NCBI RefSeq assembly: GCF_026341515.1
Contig: NZ_JAPEOK010000001.1
Location: forward strand, 1,984,001-2,048,000
Length of the DNA: 64,000 nt
From: Streptomyces sp. NBC_00878
GTDB taxonomy: Bacteria; Actinomycetota; Actinomycetes; Streptomycetales; Streptomycetaceae
Reading direction: 5' to 3'
The translations under genes were made by a program, and so were the position numbers. The notes under the pieces were generated by a model, which worked only from the letters and a program-made list of their open reading frames with translations, searched no databases and was not told where the DNA came from. This document shows positions 46,701 through 60,117 of this stretch, piece after piece (position 1 is the first letter of the stretch; the number at the start of each line of letters is the position of its first letter).

Positions 46701-49700
46701 CCATGCCCGCCACCTGCGGCGGCCGCCCCGAGACCGTGGCGCCGAACACCACGTCCTGGCGGCCCGTCTGGCTCGCGATGAGCAGTGCCCAGGCGCCCTG
46801 CACCAGGCTGTTGAGGGTGACGCCGAGTTCGGCGGCGCGCCGCGACAGCCGGCGCGCCGTGTCGCGGTCCAGCTCGACCGGCGTCCTGCGGTGGCCGCCT
46901 CCCGCCTGCTGCTGACTCCGTGGAGCCACCAGCGTCGGCTCGTCCAACCCGTCCAGCTCGGTCCGCCACGCCTGTGCCGCACCCTCCGTGTCCTGCTGCG
47001 ACAGCCAGTCGAGGAAGTCGCGGTACGGGCGTACCCGGTTCAGTCGTCCGGCGTCCCCGGAGGTGGCGTACAGGCGTAGCAGGCTGTCCAGCACGAGTGG
47101 CGACGACCAGCCGTCGTACACGATGTGATGGACGGTCATCACCAGCTCGTGGTGTTCGGCCGCCCGCCGTACGAGGGTCAGGCGCAGCAGGGGCGGGGCA
47201 GCCGGGTCGAAGGGCGTGGCCCGGTCCCGGTCCCGCAGATCCCGCAGCTTCTCCTCCTGCTCCCGCTCGGACAGGCCGCTCCAGTCCATGGCCCGCCAGG
47301 GGAGCTCGACACGCTTGAGGAGTACCTGCACGGGTTCGCCGGCGGCTGTGGCCACGAATGCGGTGCGCAGGCTGTCGTAGCGGTCGAGCAGGGCCTGGCC
47401 GGCCGCCCTCATCCGCTCCGGGTCCACCCGTCCGGTCAGATGGAAGACCAACTGCACCTGGTAGGCGTCGAATTCGGCGCCGTCCAGCTGACTCTGGAAC
47501 AGCAGACCGGACTGCAGCGAGGTCAACGGCCATACGTCGGCCACGTCCGGGTACCGCTCCTCCCAGACCTCCAGGTCCCGCTGGCGCACTCGGACCAGCG
47601 GCACGTCCGACGGCGTCAGGCCGCCCGCCCCCGGAGCGGTGGCATGCCGGGCCAGGCCCTCCAGGGCCGCGCGCCACAAGTCCGCGAGCTCCTGCACCTC
47701 TTCCCGGGTGAGCAGCCCCGTGGGGAAGGCGAAGTCGGCGGTCAGCCGCGGGCCCCGGGCGGTCTCGGCGGAGAAGGCGGTGATGTCCACCGCCGCCAGG
47801 GCCGGTGCGCTCGGTTCGGGCGCGAGGTCGTCCAGGTCGCCGGACATCGTCCAGCCCGCTCCACCGTCCTCCTGTGCCGAAGCGACCGAGCCGAGCCGGC
47901 CGAGGTAGTTGAAGGCGACCTGTCCGTCGCCGTATTCCTTGAGGATCTCGGCGGTCTTCGCATTGATGTGGCGCAGCAGGCCGTAGCCGATGCCCTTGTC
48001 CGGGATCGCGTGGAGCTGCTCCTTGATCGCCTTCACGGCGTATCCGGCGGTGCGGCCACCCGCGACGGCGTCCGCCAGATCGATGCCGCCGACGTCGAGC
48101 CGGACGGGATAGATGCTGGTGAACCAGCCCACTGTGCGGGTGAGGTCGGCGCCGGGTACCGCGCCCTCCTCGCGGCCGTGTCCTTCGAGGCGGATCAGCG
48201 CCGAGGGTTCATCGATGCCCCGTGCCTTGCGCCACCCGGCCAGGGCCAGTGCGAGTGCGGTGAGCAGGCCGTCGTCGACACCGCTGTGGAAGGCGGCGGG
48301 CAATGCGGTCAGGAGGGCTTCGGTGGTCCGGTGGTCCAGCGTGACCCGCACCGTTTCCACGGTCGCGCGCACGTCGACGGCCGGGTCGAGTGCCCGGGCG
48401 CCGAGCGGTGTCCCCGGCCGGTCCAGCACGTCCCGCCAGTGGACGAGTTCGGCGACCCGTTCGGGTGCCCCGGCCGCCTCCACCAGGCCGTACGACCAGC
48501 TGCGCATCGTGGTGGGCACGGCGGCCAACTGCGGCGAGCGGCCCTGTCGGACGGCGTCCCAGGCCTGAGCGAGGTCGGACAGCAGGATGTGCCAGGAGAC
48601 ACCATCGGTCACCAGGTGGTGCAGGACGACGATCAGCTGCCCCGCGGTGTCCGGGCCCGCGTCGCACCAGATGAAGCGGGCCATCCGGCCTGCTTCCGCG
48701 TCCAGTTCACGGGCGGCGGCAGCGACCTCGGCCCTTGTCTCCTGCCGCCAGGCGGGATCGCTCCAGTCGCCGGCGCAGGGCCTGCGGCGGATGAGGGACG
48801 CCACATCGACGGTGCCGGACGCGGCCGCGTCCAGGCCCGGCTCCCCGGCGTGGACGCGCAGGCGGGAGCGCAGCATGTCGTGCTGGTCGACGATCGCGGC
48901 AAGAGTGGCGACCAATCCGGTCTCGTCGATGCCCGTCGGCAGTTCCACGGCCGTCGACATCGTGAATCCGTCGTGGTTTCCGACGTATTCGCCGATCTGC
49001 CGCATCACGGGAAGCAGCGGCATCCAGCCGAGTCCGCTCCCGGCGGGCTCCCGGCGGTCCGCGCCCCGCTGCCCGCCGGCCGGGGCGGCCACGGCGAGGG
49101 CGGCCACGGTCCGGTGCTTGAACATCAGCCGCGGTGTGATCGCCACGCCCTGCTCGCGGGCTCGGGAGACGACCTGGATGGAGCGGATGCTGTCGCCGCC
49201 GATCACGAAGAAGTCGTCGTCGACGCCGACCCGGTCCCGCCCCAGGATCTCGGCGAAGATCGTGGCGAGCGTCGTCTCCGCATCGGTCTCGGGAGCCCGG
49301 TAGCTGCCCGCCGCCGCGGTCCCCGGTACGGGCAGGGCGGACTTGTCGAGCTTTCCGTTGGCCGTCAACGGCAGACTGTCGAGCAGCAGGAACACCGAAG
49401 GCACCATGAACTCCGGCAGCCGCTCGGACAGGAAGGCGCGCAGGTCGTCGGCGTCGGGGCTGCGGCTCTCCGCCGAGGCGGGGGTCCCGGCCGGTGCGGG
49501 CACCGCGTAGCCCACCAAGCGCTGTCGGCCGTCCTTGCCCCCATGGACGGTCACCACGGCCTGACCGACGCCCGGGTGCTGTTCCATGGCCGCGGAGATC
49601 TCGCGGGGTTCGATGCGCAGCCCGTTGATCTTGACCTGGTCGTCGCTGCGGCCGAGGTAGTCGAGCTGCCCGTCCGAGCCCTGGCGCACGATGTCCCCGG

Positions 49701-52700
49701 TCCGGTACATGCGGGTTCCGGCGGGTCCGAACGGGTCGGTGACGAAGCGCTCGGCGGTGAGCCCCGGGCGGTTCAGGTAGCCCCGGGCCAGGCTGGGCCC
49801 CGCGATGTACAGCTCGCCGGGGACGCCTGGTTCGACCGGGACGAGCCGATCGTCGAGCACCCGCAGCCGGTTTCCGTCCACCGCGGTGCCGATGGGTGTG
49901 CGGCCGGTGCCGAGTGGGGCGCTGACCGCGCCGCACACGGTGGTCTCGGTGGGACCGTAGGCGTTGACGAAACGGCGTCCCGGCGCCCAGGCGGCGGCCA
50001 GCGCCGGCGGGCACGCCTCGCCGCCGACGGTGACGGTGCGCAGCCCGGTCAGGGTGCGGGACGCGCCGGCCGGGAGCGCGCCGAGCACGCTGGGCGGAAG
50101 CATGACGTGGGTGATGTCGAGTTCGGCCAGGTTGCGAGCCAAGTCCTCACCGACGAGACGCTGTTCACGCGGGACGACGAGGGTGGCGCCGGTCGTGAGG
50201 GTCTGCACGTACTCCCAGAAGGCGGCGTCGAAGCTGGGCGCCGCGACCTGGATGACACGGGAGTCCGGGCTCAGCGCGAGGCGGTCCCGTGTGGTGCGGC
50301 TGAGGGCGGCGATACCGGCGTGGGTGACGACGACGCCCTTGGGCAGCCCGGTCGAGCCGGAGGTGAAGATGACGTACGCGGGATGCCCGGGGTCCAGGGC
50401 GACGTCCGGGTCCGTCGTCGGGCCGTCCCGCCAGGCCTTCGCCACGTCGGGTGCGTCGACGGCCACGGTATCGGTGCCCGGGCACACCGGCAGCTCCGCC
50501 GCGATGCCCGCCGTGGCCAGCAGGACGGCCGGGGCGGCGTCATCGAGCATGAACCGGATGCGGTCGGGCGGATAGTCGGGATCGACCGGCAGATAGGCCG
50601 CACCCGCCTTGAGGACACCCAGCACCACGGCGACCTGGTCGGCGCCGCGCGGCATGGCGACGCCGACCGACTGCTCGGGGCCGATACCCCGCGCGACCAG
50701 CCAATGCGCGACTCGGTTCGCCCGCGTATTCAGTTCCCGGTACGACCACACCTGGCCGCCGGAATCCACCGCCGGTGCCTGCGGTGCCGTCAGCAGCCGT
50801 TCCCGGAACAGGTCCGGGAAGGTGGCCGCCGCTGTCTCCCGCCCGGTCCGCGGCTCGGCCGCGAGCGGTGTGCCGCGCTCCTCGGCGGTGGGCTCGCCTG
50901 CCCTGCCGATGTGCTGTGCGGGGTCCAGGACAGCGGCGGCGAGGAGCCGTTCCCAGCGGGCGATCAGCGTCTCGATCGTCGAGGCGTCGAAGAGCGCCGT
51001 GGAGTACTCGACAGCGATGTGTATCCCGTTCGGTGCGGTTCGGTCGCGAAAGCTCTCGGTCAGGCTCAGCGTCGCGTCGTAGCGGGACGTCCCGGTGCCC
51101 GCGCCCTCGCTCGCGACCCGCACACCGGGCAGCTCGAAGTCCGCGTCCTCGGTGTTCTGCAGGATCAGGGCGACCTGGAAGAGCGGGTTGGCCGATACCG
51201 AGCGTTCCGGGTTGAGCTTCTCCACCAGGGCCTCGAAGGGAATGTCCTGATGGGTGTATGCGGCCAGGCTCGTCCGGCGCGTCCGGTCGAGCAGTTCGGC
51301 GAAGGTCGGGTCGCCCGCGGTGTCGATGCGCATGACCTGCACATTGACGAAGAGGCCGATCAAGTCGTCCAGGTTCTGGTCGATCCGGCCCGCGATGCCG
51401 CTGCCGAGCGCGATGTCGGTGCCTGCGCCGAGCCGGGTGAACAGCGCGGCCATGGTCGCCTGGAGCACCATGAAGGGGGTGGTGCCGGTGGCCCGGGCGA
51501 GCGACACGATGCCCTGGTGGAGCGTCGCGTCCAGGGTGAACTCGAGCAGATCGCCGCTGCGGTCGAGCTCCGCGGGGCGCGGTCGGTCCGTCGGGAAGGT
51601 GACCGTCTCGGGCAGCCCCTCCAACTGCCGGGACCAGTAGTGGCACTGCCTGCTGAACAGGCTGTCCGGGTCGTCGCCGCCCAGGAGCTCCCGCTGCCAC
51701 AGGGTGTAGTGCGCGTACTGCAGCGGCAGCGGTGCCCACCGGGGAGCCTCGCCCCGGGTGCGGGCCGCGTAGGCGGTGGCCAGGTCCTTGGCCAGTGGTG
51801 TCGTGGACCACCCGTCGGCCGCGATGTGGTGGATCACGAGGACCAGGGCGAACTCGTCCGGGCCGGTGCCGAACAGCGCGGCCTTGATCGGAATCTCGGT
51901 GGCGATGTCGAAGGGGTGGCGGGCGACCGCGGCGATGGCCCCGGCCGGACCGTCCGCGTCCGCGACCGGGCGTACGGGAAGGGCGATGCGGGCCTCCTCC
52001 GGCCCGAGGATGTGCTGGTACGGCCGCCCGTCGACCTCGCGGTAGACGGTGCGCAGGATCTCGTGCCTGGTGACGATGTCATTGACCGTCTCCTCCAGGG
52101 CCCGCACGTTCAGCTCCCCGCTGAGCCTCAGGACGATCGGCATGTTGTAGGTCGCCGCGCGGCCCTCGAACTTGTGCAGGAACCACAGCCGTTGCTGGGA
52201 GAAGGACAGCGGGAGCCGCTCGGGCAGCTTCGCGGGAGGCGCCAGCGGTGCGCGGGCCGCCCCGGCCCGGTCCAGGCGCGGGGCGAGCTCGGCCACGGTC
52301 GGAGCGGCGAAGAGGGTACGCAGTTCCACTTCGGTGCGCAGCGCGGACCGGATGCGGTTGACGAGCTTGATGGCCATGATCGAGTGGCCGCCGAGGGCGA
52401 AGAAGTCATCGTCGACACCCACCCGGTCGACGTGCAGGACCTCGGCGAACAGCCCGCACAGCAGCTGCTCCTGAGGGGTGCGCGGGTCACCGCCCGCGGT
52501 CGCCGCGGCGAAGTGCGGTGCGGGCAGCGCCGCCCGGTCCAGCTTGCCGTTGACGGTCAGCGGAACCGAGTCGAGGGTGACGACGGCGGCGGGCACCAGG
52601 TGTGCGGGCAGCCGCTCGCGCAGATAGCCGCGCACGGCGCCGGCCAGGTCCGTGCCGTCGGCGCGCGGGGCGGCGGGCACGACGTAGGCGACGAGCTGCT

Positions 52701-55700
52701 GGTCCCCCGCCTCGGCAGTGCTCCGGGTGACCACCACAGACTGCGCGACATCCGGATGGGTGCCCAACGCGCGCTCGATCTCGGCGGGTTCCACGCGGAC
52801 ACCGCGGATCTTGACCTGGTTGTCGTCGCGGCCGACGTACTCGAGTTGTCCGTCGGCCGTCCAGCGGGCCAGGTCGCCGGTGCGGTACATCCGCGCACCC
52901 GCGGGGCCGTGGAGGTCGGCGACGAAGCGCTCGGCGGTCAGGGCCGCTCGGCCGATGTAGCCGCGCGCGATGTTCCCGGCGACATACAACTCACCCGTCA
53001 CACCGGGCGGGACGGGCGCGAGACCGGGCCCGAGGACATAGGTGCGGAGGTTGCCGATCGGCGTTCCGATCGGGACGCTGCCGGTGTCCCACCGGGTCTG
53101 CTCCGCCGGGACGCTGAACGTCGTGGCATAGAACGACTCGGTCTGCCCGTAGGCGTTGACGATGCGCACCTCGGGCAGTTCCTGCCGGATGCGGTTCACC
53201 AGTCCGCTCGGCAGCTTCTCACCTGCGAAAACCAGGGTCGCCCGGTCCGGAAGGGCGGGTATCCGGCCGCCCAGCGCGGCGAAGACCGACGGCACCGTGC
53301 TGATCACGTTCGCCGTCACCGTCTCGCGCTCGGCGAGCACGAGGGCGTCCCCGGCGACCTCGACACGGCCACCGCGAGCCAGCGTGGTGACGGTCTCGAA
53401 GACGGACACGTCGAAGTTGATCGAGGCGCCCGCGAGCATGCGGGTGTCCGCGTCCAGCCCCACCCGCTCGGCGAGCCGTGTCACCCCGTTGACGACGTTG
53501 GCGTGGCTGACCACCACACCCTTGGGGACGCCCGTGGAGCCGGAGGTGAACATCACATAGGCGGCGTGCTGCGGTCGCAGTCCCTTCGTCCGCCCCATGA
53601 CCGGGTCGGCGGTGGCGGAACCCACGTCGTCGAACAGCAAGGTCGGGACATCGGTGTCCGGAAGCCCGTCGGCGGTGCCGGACTCGGCGAGCAGCAGCTG
53701 GGGCCGGGCGACGCGCAGCATGTGGTCCACCCGGGAACCGGGGTTCTCCGGGTCGATGGGCAGATACGCGCCGCCGGCCTTCCAGATGCCGAGCATGGCG
53801 GTGATGAGGTCGGCCGAGCGGGACATCGCCAGGCCGACGACGGTCTCCGGTCCGACACCCCGTAGGGCCAGCACGCTCGCGAGGCGATCGGCGCGGGCGT
53901 TCAGCTCCGCATAGCTCAGCGTGACGTCGCCGCAGGTCACCGCGGGCCGGTCCGGTGTCTTCGCGGCCTGTCGCTCGAACAGGTCCGCAATGGTCGCTTC
54001 GGGAGTCTCGGCGGCGGTCCGGTTGACGTCGACGAGGACGCGGTCGCGCTCGGCGGGCTCCAGCAGGTCCACGCCGCTGAACGGCAGTTCCGGGTCCTCG
54101 GCCAGCAGGGCGAGGACGCGTCCCAGGCGCCGGGCGAGGGCGGCGGCCCGGTCCGGAGCCACCAGGTGGTGCTGGTACTGGAGGGCGACGGTCAGGTGCG
54201 GCTCGGCGGACGCCATCACCACCAGCGGGTAGTGGGTACTGCTGAGAGGGCTCAGCCCGGTCACCCGGATGCCGGCAGCCTCGTAGGCGTCGCTCAGTGC
54301 CGCGCTGTCGACGGGGTACGACTCGAAGACCACCAGGGTGTCGAAGAGCGAGCGCACGCCGGTGAGCTGGTGCATCTCCAGGAGGCCGAAGTGGTGGTGG
54401 TCCAGGAGCGCGCTCTGCCGCTCCTGGAGTCCGGTGAGGAGGGTGCGCAGGGAGTCGCCGGGGGCGCAGTCCATCCGGACCGCCAGGGTGTTGATGAACG
54501 TGCCGACCATGTCGGACACGTCCTCGACCTGCGGCGGACGCCCCGAGACCGTGGCGCCGAAGGTCACCTCCCGTTGTCCGGTCAGGCCGGACAGGAGCAT
54601 GCCCCACGCGCCTTGGACCAGCGTGTTGAGGGTCAGGCCCAGCTCGCCGGCGCGGCGGGAGAGCCGATCGGCCCGCTCCGGAGTGAGCGGCACGTCCAGC
54701 TGGCCGACTCCGATGGATTCGCTCTCCCCGGCGGGAGCGTCGGGTACCAGCAGCGTGGGCCCGTCGACGCCTTCGAGCTCCCGCTGCCAGGCTCGGGCCG
54801 TCGCCGTACGGTCCCGGCGGGCGAGCCACGTCAAGAAGTCGCGGTAGGCGGGCGCCCTGCCCAGCTCGGAGCCGTCGCCGTGAGAACGGTACAGACGCAG
54901 GAGGTCCTGCATGAGCAGGGGAACCGACCAGCCGTCGAAGAGGACATGGTGTGCGGTGAGGACCAGGTCCCAGCTGTCGGCTCCCAACTTGACGAGCGAG
55001 AACCGCACCAGTGGCGCCCTGGCCGGGTCGAAGTGGGTGCCGTGCTCCGCGGCGAGGAAGCGCCTGCGGTGCTCCTCCCGTTGTGCTTCCGGCAGGGAGG
55101 CCAGGTCCAACTCCTGCCAGGGCAGTTCGATTCCTTCCTGGACGATCTGGACCCGGTCGCCCGCGCTGTCGGTGACGAACGCGGTCCGCAGGTTGGGATA
55201 GCGGTCGAGCAGCGCCTGTCCGGCCGCCCTCATCCTCCGCGGTTCGACCGCGCCCTCCAGATGGAAGGCGAACTCCATCTGGTAGACGTCGACGGCCGCG
55301 CCGACCAGTTCCGCGTGGAAGAGCAGCCCGTCCTGCATCGCGGTCACGGGCCATACGTCGACCATGCCCCAGTGCTGCTCCTGCCAGCGGTCCAGCTCGC
55401 CCTGGCCCACCCTGACCAGGGGGACGTCCGAAGGCGTGAGGCCACCCGCGTCCGACCGCTCGGCATGCCGGGCCAAGCCTGCCAGGGCGGTCCGCCACAG
55501 GTCGGCGAGCTCCCGGACCTCCGCCTCGGCCAGCAGCCCGGCCGGGTAGTCCAGACTCGCCTCCAGCCGCGGGCCCTGCTCGGTGTCGACGACATGCGCG
55601 TTGACGGAGAGGGAGGCGAGCGCGGACATGTCCCCGTCCAGCGGGGGCGTCAGCGTGACGGTGTCCTCGACCTGGGTGAAGCCCAGACCGTGCAGGTCCT

Positions 55701-58700
55701 GGGGCATATTGGCCGAACCCGCGTAACGGCCCAGGTAGTTGAAGACGATCTGCCCGGATCCGTACCGCTCCAGGACCGCCCCGGTCTCGGCGTTCAGGTA
55801 GCGCAGCATGCCGTAGCCGATGCCCTTGTCCGGGATGGCGAGCAGCTGCTCCTTGACGGCCTTGACCGCGGCTCCCGTCGCCGCACCGCCCGCGAGCGCC
55901 TCGTCCAGGTCGACCCCGGACACATCGAGGCGGACGGGATACATGCTGGTGAACCACCCCATCGTGCGCGAGAGGTCGGCACCGGGGACGACGTCCTCCT
56001 CGCGCCCGTGGCCCTCCAGGCGGATCAGCGTCGAGAGTTCGTCGACACCGTGCCGCCTGCGCCAGACGGCGACGGCGACGGCCAGCCCCGTCAGCAGGCC
56101 GTCGTTGACGCCGCCGCGGTAGGCGGCGGGCAGGGTGGTCAGCAGGATCCGGGTGGTCTCGATCGGCAGGTCCAGCCGGACCCGCTCGACCGTGGCGATG
56201 GTGTCGACGGCCGGGTCGAACGGCCTGGCGCCAAGACTCGGATCGGGCCCGGACACCAGTCGGCGCCACAGTCCGAGTTCCGCCGCCCGCTCCCCGGTCG
56301 CGTTCTCGGCGAGCGCATGCGCCCAGCGGCGGAACGAGGTGGCGGTCTCGGGCAGCCGCGGGGTGCCGCCATCGCGGACCTGCCGCCAGGCCGAGGCGAG
56401 GTCGGGCAGCAGGATGCGCCAGGACACGCCGTCCACGACCAGGTGGTGCAGCAGGATGGTGAGGCGTCCCGGGGTCCCGGTGCCCGCGTCGAACCACACG
56501 AACTGGGCCATCACTCCGCTCGCGGAGTCCAACCGGCTTGCTGCGGAACGGAGTTCGCTCTCCGCCCGTTGCCTCCAGGCGTCATCCCACGTGCCGTCGC
56601 CGGCCACCCTGTGGATGAGCGGGTGCACGTCGGTGGTTCCGGGCGCGGCCACCTCCAGCCCCGCCGCCCGGCCGGCGGCCCGCCGGGAGCGCAGGATGTC
56701 GTGCCGGTCGAAGGCCGCTGAGAGCGTCCTCGCCAAGCCGTCCCGGTCCATCCCGGTCGGGAGGTCCACCGTCATCGCCATGGTGAACCGGTCGGCGTTC
56801 CCGCCCAGCTCCTCCAGATAGTGGCCGACGGGCGCCAGCGGCACGAAGCCTGTGCCACCGCCCGGCAGCTCCGCCAGTTCCGGTTGCGTCCGGCCCCCGC
56901 TCGCGGCGACGCGGGCGAGTTCTGCCACGGTGCGGCACTCGAAGATCTGCCGGGGAGTGACCTCGACGCCCTGGGCCCTGGCCCGCGCGACGACTTGGAT
57001 GGAACGGATACTGTCGCCGCCGAGCGCGAAGAAGTCGTCATCCACCCCGACCCGGTCCACGCCGATCACATCGGCGTAGACACCGGCGAGTATCTCTTCG
57101 CCCGACGTGCCGGGGGCGCGATAGGCGGAGCCGGTGAACTCCGGTTCCGGCAGCGCCTTGCGGTCCAGCTTGCCGTTGGGGGCCAGCGGCAGCCGGTCCA
57201 GCATGACGAAGACCGACGGCACCATGAACTCGGGGAGCCTGGCGGACACGAACCTGCGCAGGTCGCGAGGTGAGACGGTGGCCGTGAGGTCGATATCGAG
57301 GTCGCCCAGGCTCTCCACCGCCGAATGCCCCGAGTCCCTCCCGGCGGTCGGCACCACATAGCCCACCAGCTGGCCGCGGCCTTCGTGCTGACATGTGGTC
57401 ACCAGGGCCTGCGCCACCGCGGGGTGGGCGGTCAGCGCCGACTCCACCTCACCCGGCTCGATGCGGAAGCCGCGCACCTTCACCTGCTCGTCGGCACGGC
57501 CGACGCACTCCAGTTGGCCGTCGGCCGCCCAGCGGGCGAGATCACCGGTGCGGTACATGCGCGCACCGGCCGGGCCGAAGGGATCGGCCATGAACCGTTC
57601 GGCGGTCAGCCGGGCCCTGCCGAGGTACCCGCGCGCCACGTTTCCCGCCACGTACAGCTCACCGACGACGCCGGGGGCGAGTGGCTGGAGGCCGGGGCCG
57701 AGAACATAGGCGCCCATATTGGCCAGTGGGGCGCCGATGGGTACCGCGGCCGCCGTTCCCGCCCACGCCTCGCCGGCGGTGAAGGCGGTGGCGTAGAACG
57801 ACTCCGTCTGGCCGTAGGCGTTGACCACCCGCACGCCCGGAATGGCGTCCTGGACCCGCTTCACCAGCGAGGCGGGGAGGGCCTCGCCGGCGAATACCAC
57901 CGTCTCGGCGCGGATCATCCCTCCTGCCTGGTCGAGGAGTTCGGTGAAGACCGAGGGAACGGTGCTGATGACGCCGCCGGACCAGCCGCCCCGCTCGCCG
58001 ATGACAAGGACGTCGCGGACCACTTCGAGGATGCCGCCCCCCGCCAGGGTGGTCACGACTTCGAAGACGGACACGTCGAAGTTGACCGACGTACCGGCGA
58101 GGACGCGTGTGCCCGCACCGATACCGACGATGTCGGCGAGCCGCAGCACGCCGTTGACGATCTCCCGATGGGTGATCACCACACCCTTCGGCGTGCCGGT
58201 CGACCCCGAGGTGTACATCACGTACGCGGCATGCGCGGCCAGGACGGCGGCCGGTTCCGCTGCCGGGCCGGCCGCGTCGAAGTCCACCTCGTCGACACAC
58301 AGGCGGGGGATGTCCGGTGCCGGGAGCGACTTCGCGTTGGCGGTGTCGGTCAGCACCAGGTCCGGGCCCGCGTCGGACAGGATGTGGCCCAGGCGTGCAC
58401 CGGGGTATCGGGGGTCGATGGGCAGGTAGGCGGCACCGGCCTTCCAGATCGCGAGCATGCCCACGATCAGGGAGGCGGAGCGGGGCAGCGCCAGGCCCAC
58501 CAGGTGCTCCGGTCCGACCCCGCGGCCGGTCAGCTCCCGGGCCAGCCGCTCGGCCCGCGCATCCAGTTCGGCGAAGGTCAGCTCCTCCGCGCCGTCGACC
58601 ACGGCCGTCGCGTCCGGAGTCGCCGCAACCTGACGCTCGATCAGTTCAGCGGCGGTCAGCTCAGGGGTCCTGGCGGCCGTGCTCTCGAAGGCACGCAGAG

Positions 58701-60048
58701 CCAGCTCCCGTTCGCCCGCCGTCAGCACGTCCGTCAGCGCGACGGCGCGGGACGGCGAGTCGAGCAGATCGCCGGCCAGGCGCACCAGGCGATCCACGAA
58801 AGCCTGTGCCGTGGCCCGGTCGAAATGGTCTGTCGCGTACTCGAGACAGATGGACAGGCCCGGTGTGCCGGGCTCGTTGAAGAAGCTGAACTCCAGGTCG
58901 AACTTGGCCATCGACGTCCACAGCGGAGCGATGCGTGCCCGCACGCCACCCGGCAGGTCGAACTCCAGGCGGGCCCCGGTCGACCAGGTGAACATCACCT
59001 GGAACAGCGGGTGGTAGGCGCTGGAGCGCTCCGGGTTGAGGGCCTCCACCACGCGCTCGAACGGCGCGTCCTGGTTGTCGTACGCCGTCAGCGCCTTGTG
59101 CCGCACCTGCGCGAGGAGTTGCTCGAAGGTCGGCCGGCCCGACAGATCGGTGCGCAGGACCCAGGTGTTGGCGAAGAAGCCCACCAGGTCGGCCAGGTCC
59201 GGGTCCTGACGGCCGGCGACGGTGGAGCCGAGCGCGATGTCCTCACCCGCGCCCAGTTGGTGCAGAAGTACGGCGAGGGCGGCCTGGAACACCATCGGGA
59301 CCGACGAACCGGTGCGCTTGGCCGCCGCCTCCGCCCTGGCCAGCAGCTCCTCGTCGACGGCGCCTTCGACGACATCGCCGCGGCGGCTCGGCACGGGGCC
59401 GCGCGGCCGGTCCATGGGCAGCCGCATCGGCTGCGGCAGACCCGACAACGCACCGCGCCAGTAGTCGAGTTGAGTGGCGAGGAGGCTGTCCGGGTCGCTC
59501 TCGTCACCGAGCAGTTCGTGCTGCCAGATCGTGTAGTCGGCGTACTGGACCGCCAGTTCGGGCCAGTGCGGGGCGCGGCCGTCGACGTGTGCGGTGTAGG
59601 CGGCGCTCAGGTCCCGGACAAGCGGGGCGACGGACTCGCCGTCGCAGGCCATGTGATGGATCAGCAGCAGCAGGTGGTGTTCCCGGGCGTCCGTGCGGAA
59701 GAGGACGGCGCGCACCGGGATCTCCTCGGACAGCGTGATCGGGACCGCGGAGGCCTCCCGCACCGCTCCGTCCAACTCGTCCGGAGCGACCTCGACCAGC
59801 CTGATGTCCAGTCGCACCTCCTCGGCCGGCACCACCTGCTGGGCGGGGACACCTTCGGCGCTCTCCACGATCAGGGTCCGCAGACTCTCGTGGCGGGCCA
59901 CCACATCGCGCACCGCGCCGGTGAGCGCCGCGGCATCGACCTCCCCCGTGAGCCGGATGAGGAAGGGCACGTTGTATATCGCCGACGGCCCCTCGACCCT
60001 GTCGGTGAACCACAGGCGCCGCTGTGCGAAAGACAAGGGGATCATCAC
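43705..60048 (-). CDS. Four-module nonribosomal peptide synthetase: C-A-T-E, C-A-T, C-A-T-E, C-A-T-TE
   Basis: One 5,447-residue protein. Approximate landmarks: C1 HHMACDG 131, A1 NFDVSVFE 657, T1 GGDSI 1010, E1 [10 protein letters not shown] 1201; C2 HHVLFDG 1700, A2 NFDVSVFE 2210, T2 GGHSI 2551; C3 HHIAADG 2741, A3 SFDAAFWE 3271, T3 GGDSI 3618, E2 [10 protein letters not shown] 3810; C4 HHIVYDG 4306, A4 AFDTFTYE 4819, T4 GGHSL 5163, TE GHSLGG 5298. Ten-residue codes read by eye: A1 and A2 both DVFSVAAYAK (piperazate is the best guess, given the local pathway), A3 DAWMTGAVCK, A4 DTYIWVGAAK (neither assigned). Product order: acyl, D-residue 1, L-residue 2, D-residue 3, residue 4. C2 and C4, which follow E domains, resemble each other as D-accepting domains should. 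The start is GTG 60048 or ATG 60045; AGGAG precedes both. Confidence 0.96.
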   Translation of the reverse strand: MMIPLSFAQRRLWFTDRVEGPSAIYNVPFLIRLTGEVDAAALTGAVRDVVARHESLRTLIVESAEGVPAQQVVPAEEVRLDIRLVEVAPDELDGAVREASAVPITLSEEIPVRAVLFRTDAREHHLLLLIHHMACDGESVAPLVRDLSAAYTAHVDGRAPHWPELAVQYADYTIWQHELLGDESDPDSLLATQLDYWRGALSGLPQPMRLPMDRPRGPVPSRRGDVVEGAVDEELLARAEAAAKRTGSSVPMVFQAALAVLLHQLGAGEDIALGSTVAGRQDPDLADLVGFFANTWVLRTDLSGRPTFEQLLAQVRHKALTAYDNQDAPFERVVEALNPERSSAYHPLFQVMFTWSTGARLEFDLPGGVRARIAPLWTSMAKFDLEFSFFNEPGTPGLSICLEYATDHFDRATAQAFVDRLVRLAGDLLDSPSRAVALTDVLTAGERELALRAFESTAARTPELTAAELIERQVAATPDATAVVDGAEELTFAELDARAERLARELTGRGVGPEHLVGLALPRSASLIVGMLAIWKAGAAYLPIDPRYPGARLGHILSDAGPDLVLTDTANAKSLPAPDIPRLCVDEVDFDAAGPAAEPAAVLAAHAAYVMYTSGSTGTPKGVVITHREIVNGVLRLADIVGIGAGTRVLAGTSVNFDVSVFEVVTTLAGGGILEVVRDVLVIGERGGWSGGVISTVPSVFTELLDQAGGMIRAETVVFAGEALPASLVKRVQDAIPGVRVVNAYGQTESFYATAFTAGEAWAGTAAAVPIGAPLANMGAYVLGPGLQPLAPGVVGELYVAGNVARGYLGRARLTAERFMADPFGPAGARMYRTGDLARWAADGQLECVGRADEQVKVRGFRIEPGEVESALTAHPAVAQALVTTCQHEGRGQLVGYVVPTAGRDSGHSAVESLGDLDIDLTATVSPRDLRRFVSARLPEFMVPSVFVMLDRLPLAPNGKLDRKALPEPEFTGSAYRAPGTSGEEILAGVYADVIGVDRVGVDDDFFALGGDSIRSIQVVARARAQGVEVTPRQIFECRTVAELARVAASGGRTQPELAELPGGGTGFVPLAPVGHYLEELGGNADRFTMAMTVDLPTGMDRDGLARTLSAAFDRHDILRSRRAAGRAAGLEVAAPGTTDVHPLIHRVAGDGTWDDAWRQRAESELRSAASRLDSASGVMAQFVWFDAGTGTPGRLTILLHHLVVDGVSWRILLPDLASAWRQVRDGGTPRLPETATSFRRWAHALAENATGERAAELGLWRRLVSGPDPSLGARPFDPAVDTIATVERVRLDLPIETTRILLTTLPAAYRGGVNDGLLTGLAVAVAVWRRRHGVDELSTLIRLEGHGREEDVVPGADLSRTMGWFTSMYPVRLDVSGVDLDEALAGGAATGAAVKAVKEQLLAIPDKGIGYGMLRYLNAETGAVLERYGSGQIVFNYLGRYAGSANMPQDLHGLGFTQVEDTVTLTPPLDGDMSALASLSVNAHVVDTEQGPRLEASLDYPAGLLAEAEVRELADLWRTALAGLARHAERSDAGGLTPSDVPLVRVGQGELDRWQEQHWGMVDVWPVTAMQDGLLFHAELVGAAVDVYQMEFAFHLEGAVEPRRMRAAGQALLDRYPNLRTAFVTDSAGDRVQIVQEGIELPWQELDLASLPEAQREEHRRRFLAAEHGTHFDPARAPLVRFSLVKLGADSWDLVLTAHHVLFDGWSVPLLMQDLLRLYRSHGDGSELGRAPAYRDFLTWLARRDRTATARAWQRELEGVDGPTLLVPDAPAGESESIGVGQLDVPLTPERADRLSRRAGELGLTLNTLVQGAWGMLLSGLTGQREVTFGATVSGRPPQVEDVSDMVGTFINTLAVRMDCAPGDSLRTLLTGLQERQSALLDHHHFGLLEMHQLTGVRSLFDTLVVFESYPVDSAALSDAYEAAGIRVTGLSPLSSTHYPLVVMASAEPHLTVALQYQHHLVAPDRAAALARRLGRVLALLAEDPELPFSGVDLLEPAERDRVLVDVNRTAAETPEATIADLFERQAAKTPDRPAVTCGDVTLSYAELNARADRLASVLALRGVGPETVVGLAMSRSADLITAMLGIWKAGGAYLPIDPENPGSRVDHMLRVARPQLLLAESGTADGLPDTDVPTLLFDDVGSATADPVMGRTKGLRPQHAAYVMFTSGSTGVPKGVVVSHANVVNGVTRLAERVGLDADTRMLAGASINFDVSVFETVTTLARGGRVEVAGDALVLAERETVTANVISTVPSVFAALGGRIPALPDRATLVFAGEKLPSGLVNRIRQELPEVRIVNAYGQTESFYATTFSVPAEQTRWDTGSVPIGTPIGNLRTYVLGPGLAPVPPGVTGELYVAGNIARGYIGRAALTAERFVADLHGPAGARMYRTGDLARWTADGQLEYVGRDDNQVKIRGVRVEPAEIERALGTHPDVAQSVVVTRSTAEAGDQQLVAYVVPAAPRADGTDLAGAVRGYLRERLPAHLVPAAVVTLDSVPLTVNGKLDRAALPAPHFAAATAGGDPRTPQEQLLCGLFAEVLHVDRVGVDDDFFALGGHSIMAIKLVNRIRSALRTEVELRTLFAAPTVAELAPRLDRAGAARAPLAPPAKLPERLPLSFSQQRLWFLHKFEGRAATYNMPIVLRLSGELNVRALEETVNDIVTRHEILRTVYREVDGRPYQHILGPEEARIALPVRPVADADGPAGAIAAVARHPFDIATEIPIKAALFGTGPDEFALVLVIHHIAADGWSTTPLAKDLATAYAARTRGEAPRWAPLPLQYAHYTLWQRELLGGDDPDSLFSRQCHYWSRQLEGLPETVTFPTDRPRPAELDRSGDLLEFTLDATLHQGIVSLARATGTTPFMVLQATMAALFTRLGAGTDIALGSGIAGRIDQNLDDLIGLFVNVQVMRIDTAGDPTFAELLDRTRRTSLAAYTHQDIPFEALVEKLNPERSVSANPLFQVALILQNTEDADFELPGVRVASEGAGTGTSRYDATLSLTESFRDRTAPNGIHIAVEYSTALFDASTIETLIARWERLLAAAVLDPAQHIGRAGEPTAEERGTPLAAEPRTGRETAAATFPDLFRERLLTAPQAPAVDSGGQVWSYRELNTRANRVAHWLVARGIGPEQSVGVAMPRGADQVAVVLGVLKAGAAYLPVDPDYPPDRIRFMLDDAAPAVLLATAGIAAELPVCPGTDTVAVDAPDVAKAWRDGPTTDPDVALDPGHPAYVIFTSGSTGLPKGVVVTHAGIAALSRTTRDRLALSPDSRVIQVAAPSFDAAFWEYVQTLTTGATLVVPREQRLVGEDLARNLAELDITHVMLPPSVLGALPAGASRTLTGLRTVTVGGEACPPALAAAWAPGRRFVNAYGPTETTVCGAVSAPLGTGRTPIGTAVDGNRLRVLDDRLVPVEPGVPGELYIAGPSLARGYLNRPGLTAERFVTDPFGPAGTRMYRTGDIVRQGSDGQLDYLGRSDDQVKINGLRIEPREISAAMEQHPGVGQAVVTVHGGKDGRQRLVGYAVPAPAGTPASAESRSPDADDLRAFLSERLPEFMVPSVFLLLDSLPLTANGKLDKSALPVPGTAAAGSYRAPETDAETTLATIFAEILGRDRVGVDDDFFVIGGDSIRSIQVVSRAREQGVAITPRLMFKHRTVAALAVAAPAGGQRGADRREPAGSGLGWMPLLPVMRQIGEYVGNHDGFTMSTAVELPTGIDETGLVATLAAIVDQHDMLRSRLRVHAGEPGLDAAASGTVDVASLIRRRPCAGDWSDPAWRQETRAEVAAAARELDAEAGRMARFIWCDAGPDTAGQLIVVLHHLVTDGVSWHILLSDLAQAWDAVRQGRSPQLAAVPTTMRSWSYGLVEAAGAPERVAELVHWRDVLDRPGTPLGARALDPAVDVRATVETVRVTLDHRTTEALLTALPAAFHSGVDDGLLTALALALAGWRKARGIDEPSALIRLEGHGREEGAVPGADLTRTVGWFTSIYPVRLDVGGIDLADAVAGGRTAGYAVKAIKEQLHAIPDKGIGYGLLRHINAKTAEILKEYGDGQVAFNYLGRLGSVASAQEDGGAGWTMSGDLDDLAPEPSAPALAAVDITAFSAETARGPRLTADFAFPTGLLTREEVQELADLWRAALEGLARHATAPGAGGLTPSDVPLVRVRQRDLEVWEERYPDVADVWPLTSLQSGLLFQSQLDGAEFDAYQVQLVFHLTGRVDPERMRAAGQALLDRYDSLRTAFVATAAGEPVQVLLKRVELPWRAMDWSGLSEREQEEKLRDLRDRDRATPFDPAAPPLLRLTLVRRAAEHHELVMTVHHIVYDGWSSPLVLDSLLRLYATSGDAGRLNRVRPYRDFLDWLSQQDTEGAAQAWRTELDGLDEPTLVAPRSQQQAGGGHRRTPVELDRDTARRLSRRAAELGVTLNSLVQGAWALLIASQTGRQDVVFGATVSGRPPQVAGMDEMVGLFINTLPVRVRTTAGQSVAELLVDLQERQAALTDHHHLGLAEIHRAVDLSALFDSVVVFESYPAGGDSLDATLGAAGIAITGMDWEAAVHYPLALFATADPDLQLMLGYRDHAFDAGTVQRLAHRLTRILGDIAADPGTPVSGIDPVAPAERELVLTGFNDTASEVPAATVAELFERRAARRPDADAVLCGDTTLTYRELGERANRLARVLAAHGVGQESPVGLALPRSPEYIVAVLAIAKAGGVYLPLDPAYPAERIAFMLSDANPVLLVTDTRTSGALPETDCPLLVVDGPRAAREIAAAPVEPLGAGSAGHPDQLCYVVYTSGSTGRPKAVGISHRSLAVLSADRGYDESRLERVLMHHTQAFDTFTYELWAALLRGGAVVILPSGRLDPSGLTRMIAEQGVTGLIMPAGQFMAFADEAPEAFRGAREVWTVGDVVTPAALERVLRACADLTIVNGYGPTETTAATTMHVITGTDGLGGAVPIGRPMDNTRLYVLDAALRPAPVGVVGELYVAGERLARGYLDRYGTTAERFVACPFGGPGERMYRTGDLAAWTPEGRLLFRGRVDNQVKVRGFRIELGEVEAVLADHPQVAQAVVITRDQPGIGRHLVAYVTPTEGERPDPDTLRSFAGQRLPEHMVPSAVLVMASLPLAVTGKVDRRLLPAPEFLSHTAYRAPRNAQEELLASVFAQILGVERVGIDDDFFALGGHSLLATRLISRIRTVLNAEVPIRSVFQAPTVAKLVANLTGGLRDPGDGGPFDTLLPLRTGGSGAPLWLLHPGFGLCWSYLGMATQVGDRPVYGIQARGFDGAPLPTGFAAMVADYAEQILAVQPHGPFQLAGHSLGGSLAHAVGAELQRRGYEVSLVVLLDAVPSSGFAQLSEAHLTRSEARDFLDDYLPGNAGDEDRRSIVENGATVIVEHSRMVAEFTQPIYRGTVLFFSATQSPEARPEPWEPYVEGELHTFDIDSTHFGLTEPKPAAEICTIVNRYLRD

Positions 60049-60117
60049 TCAGCACTCCTGTTTGTCTGCCCATGGGCAAGGTCGGTTCATCGCCGGTTGC
60101 GCATGCGAACATTCCCT

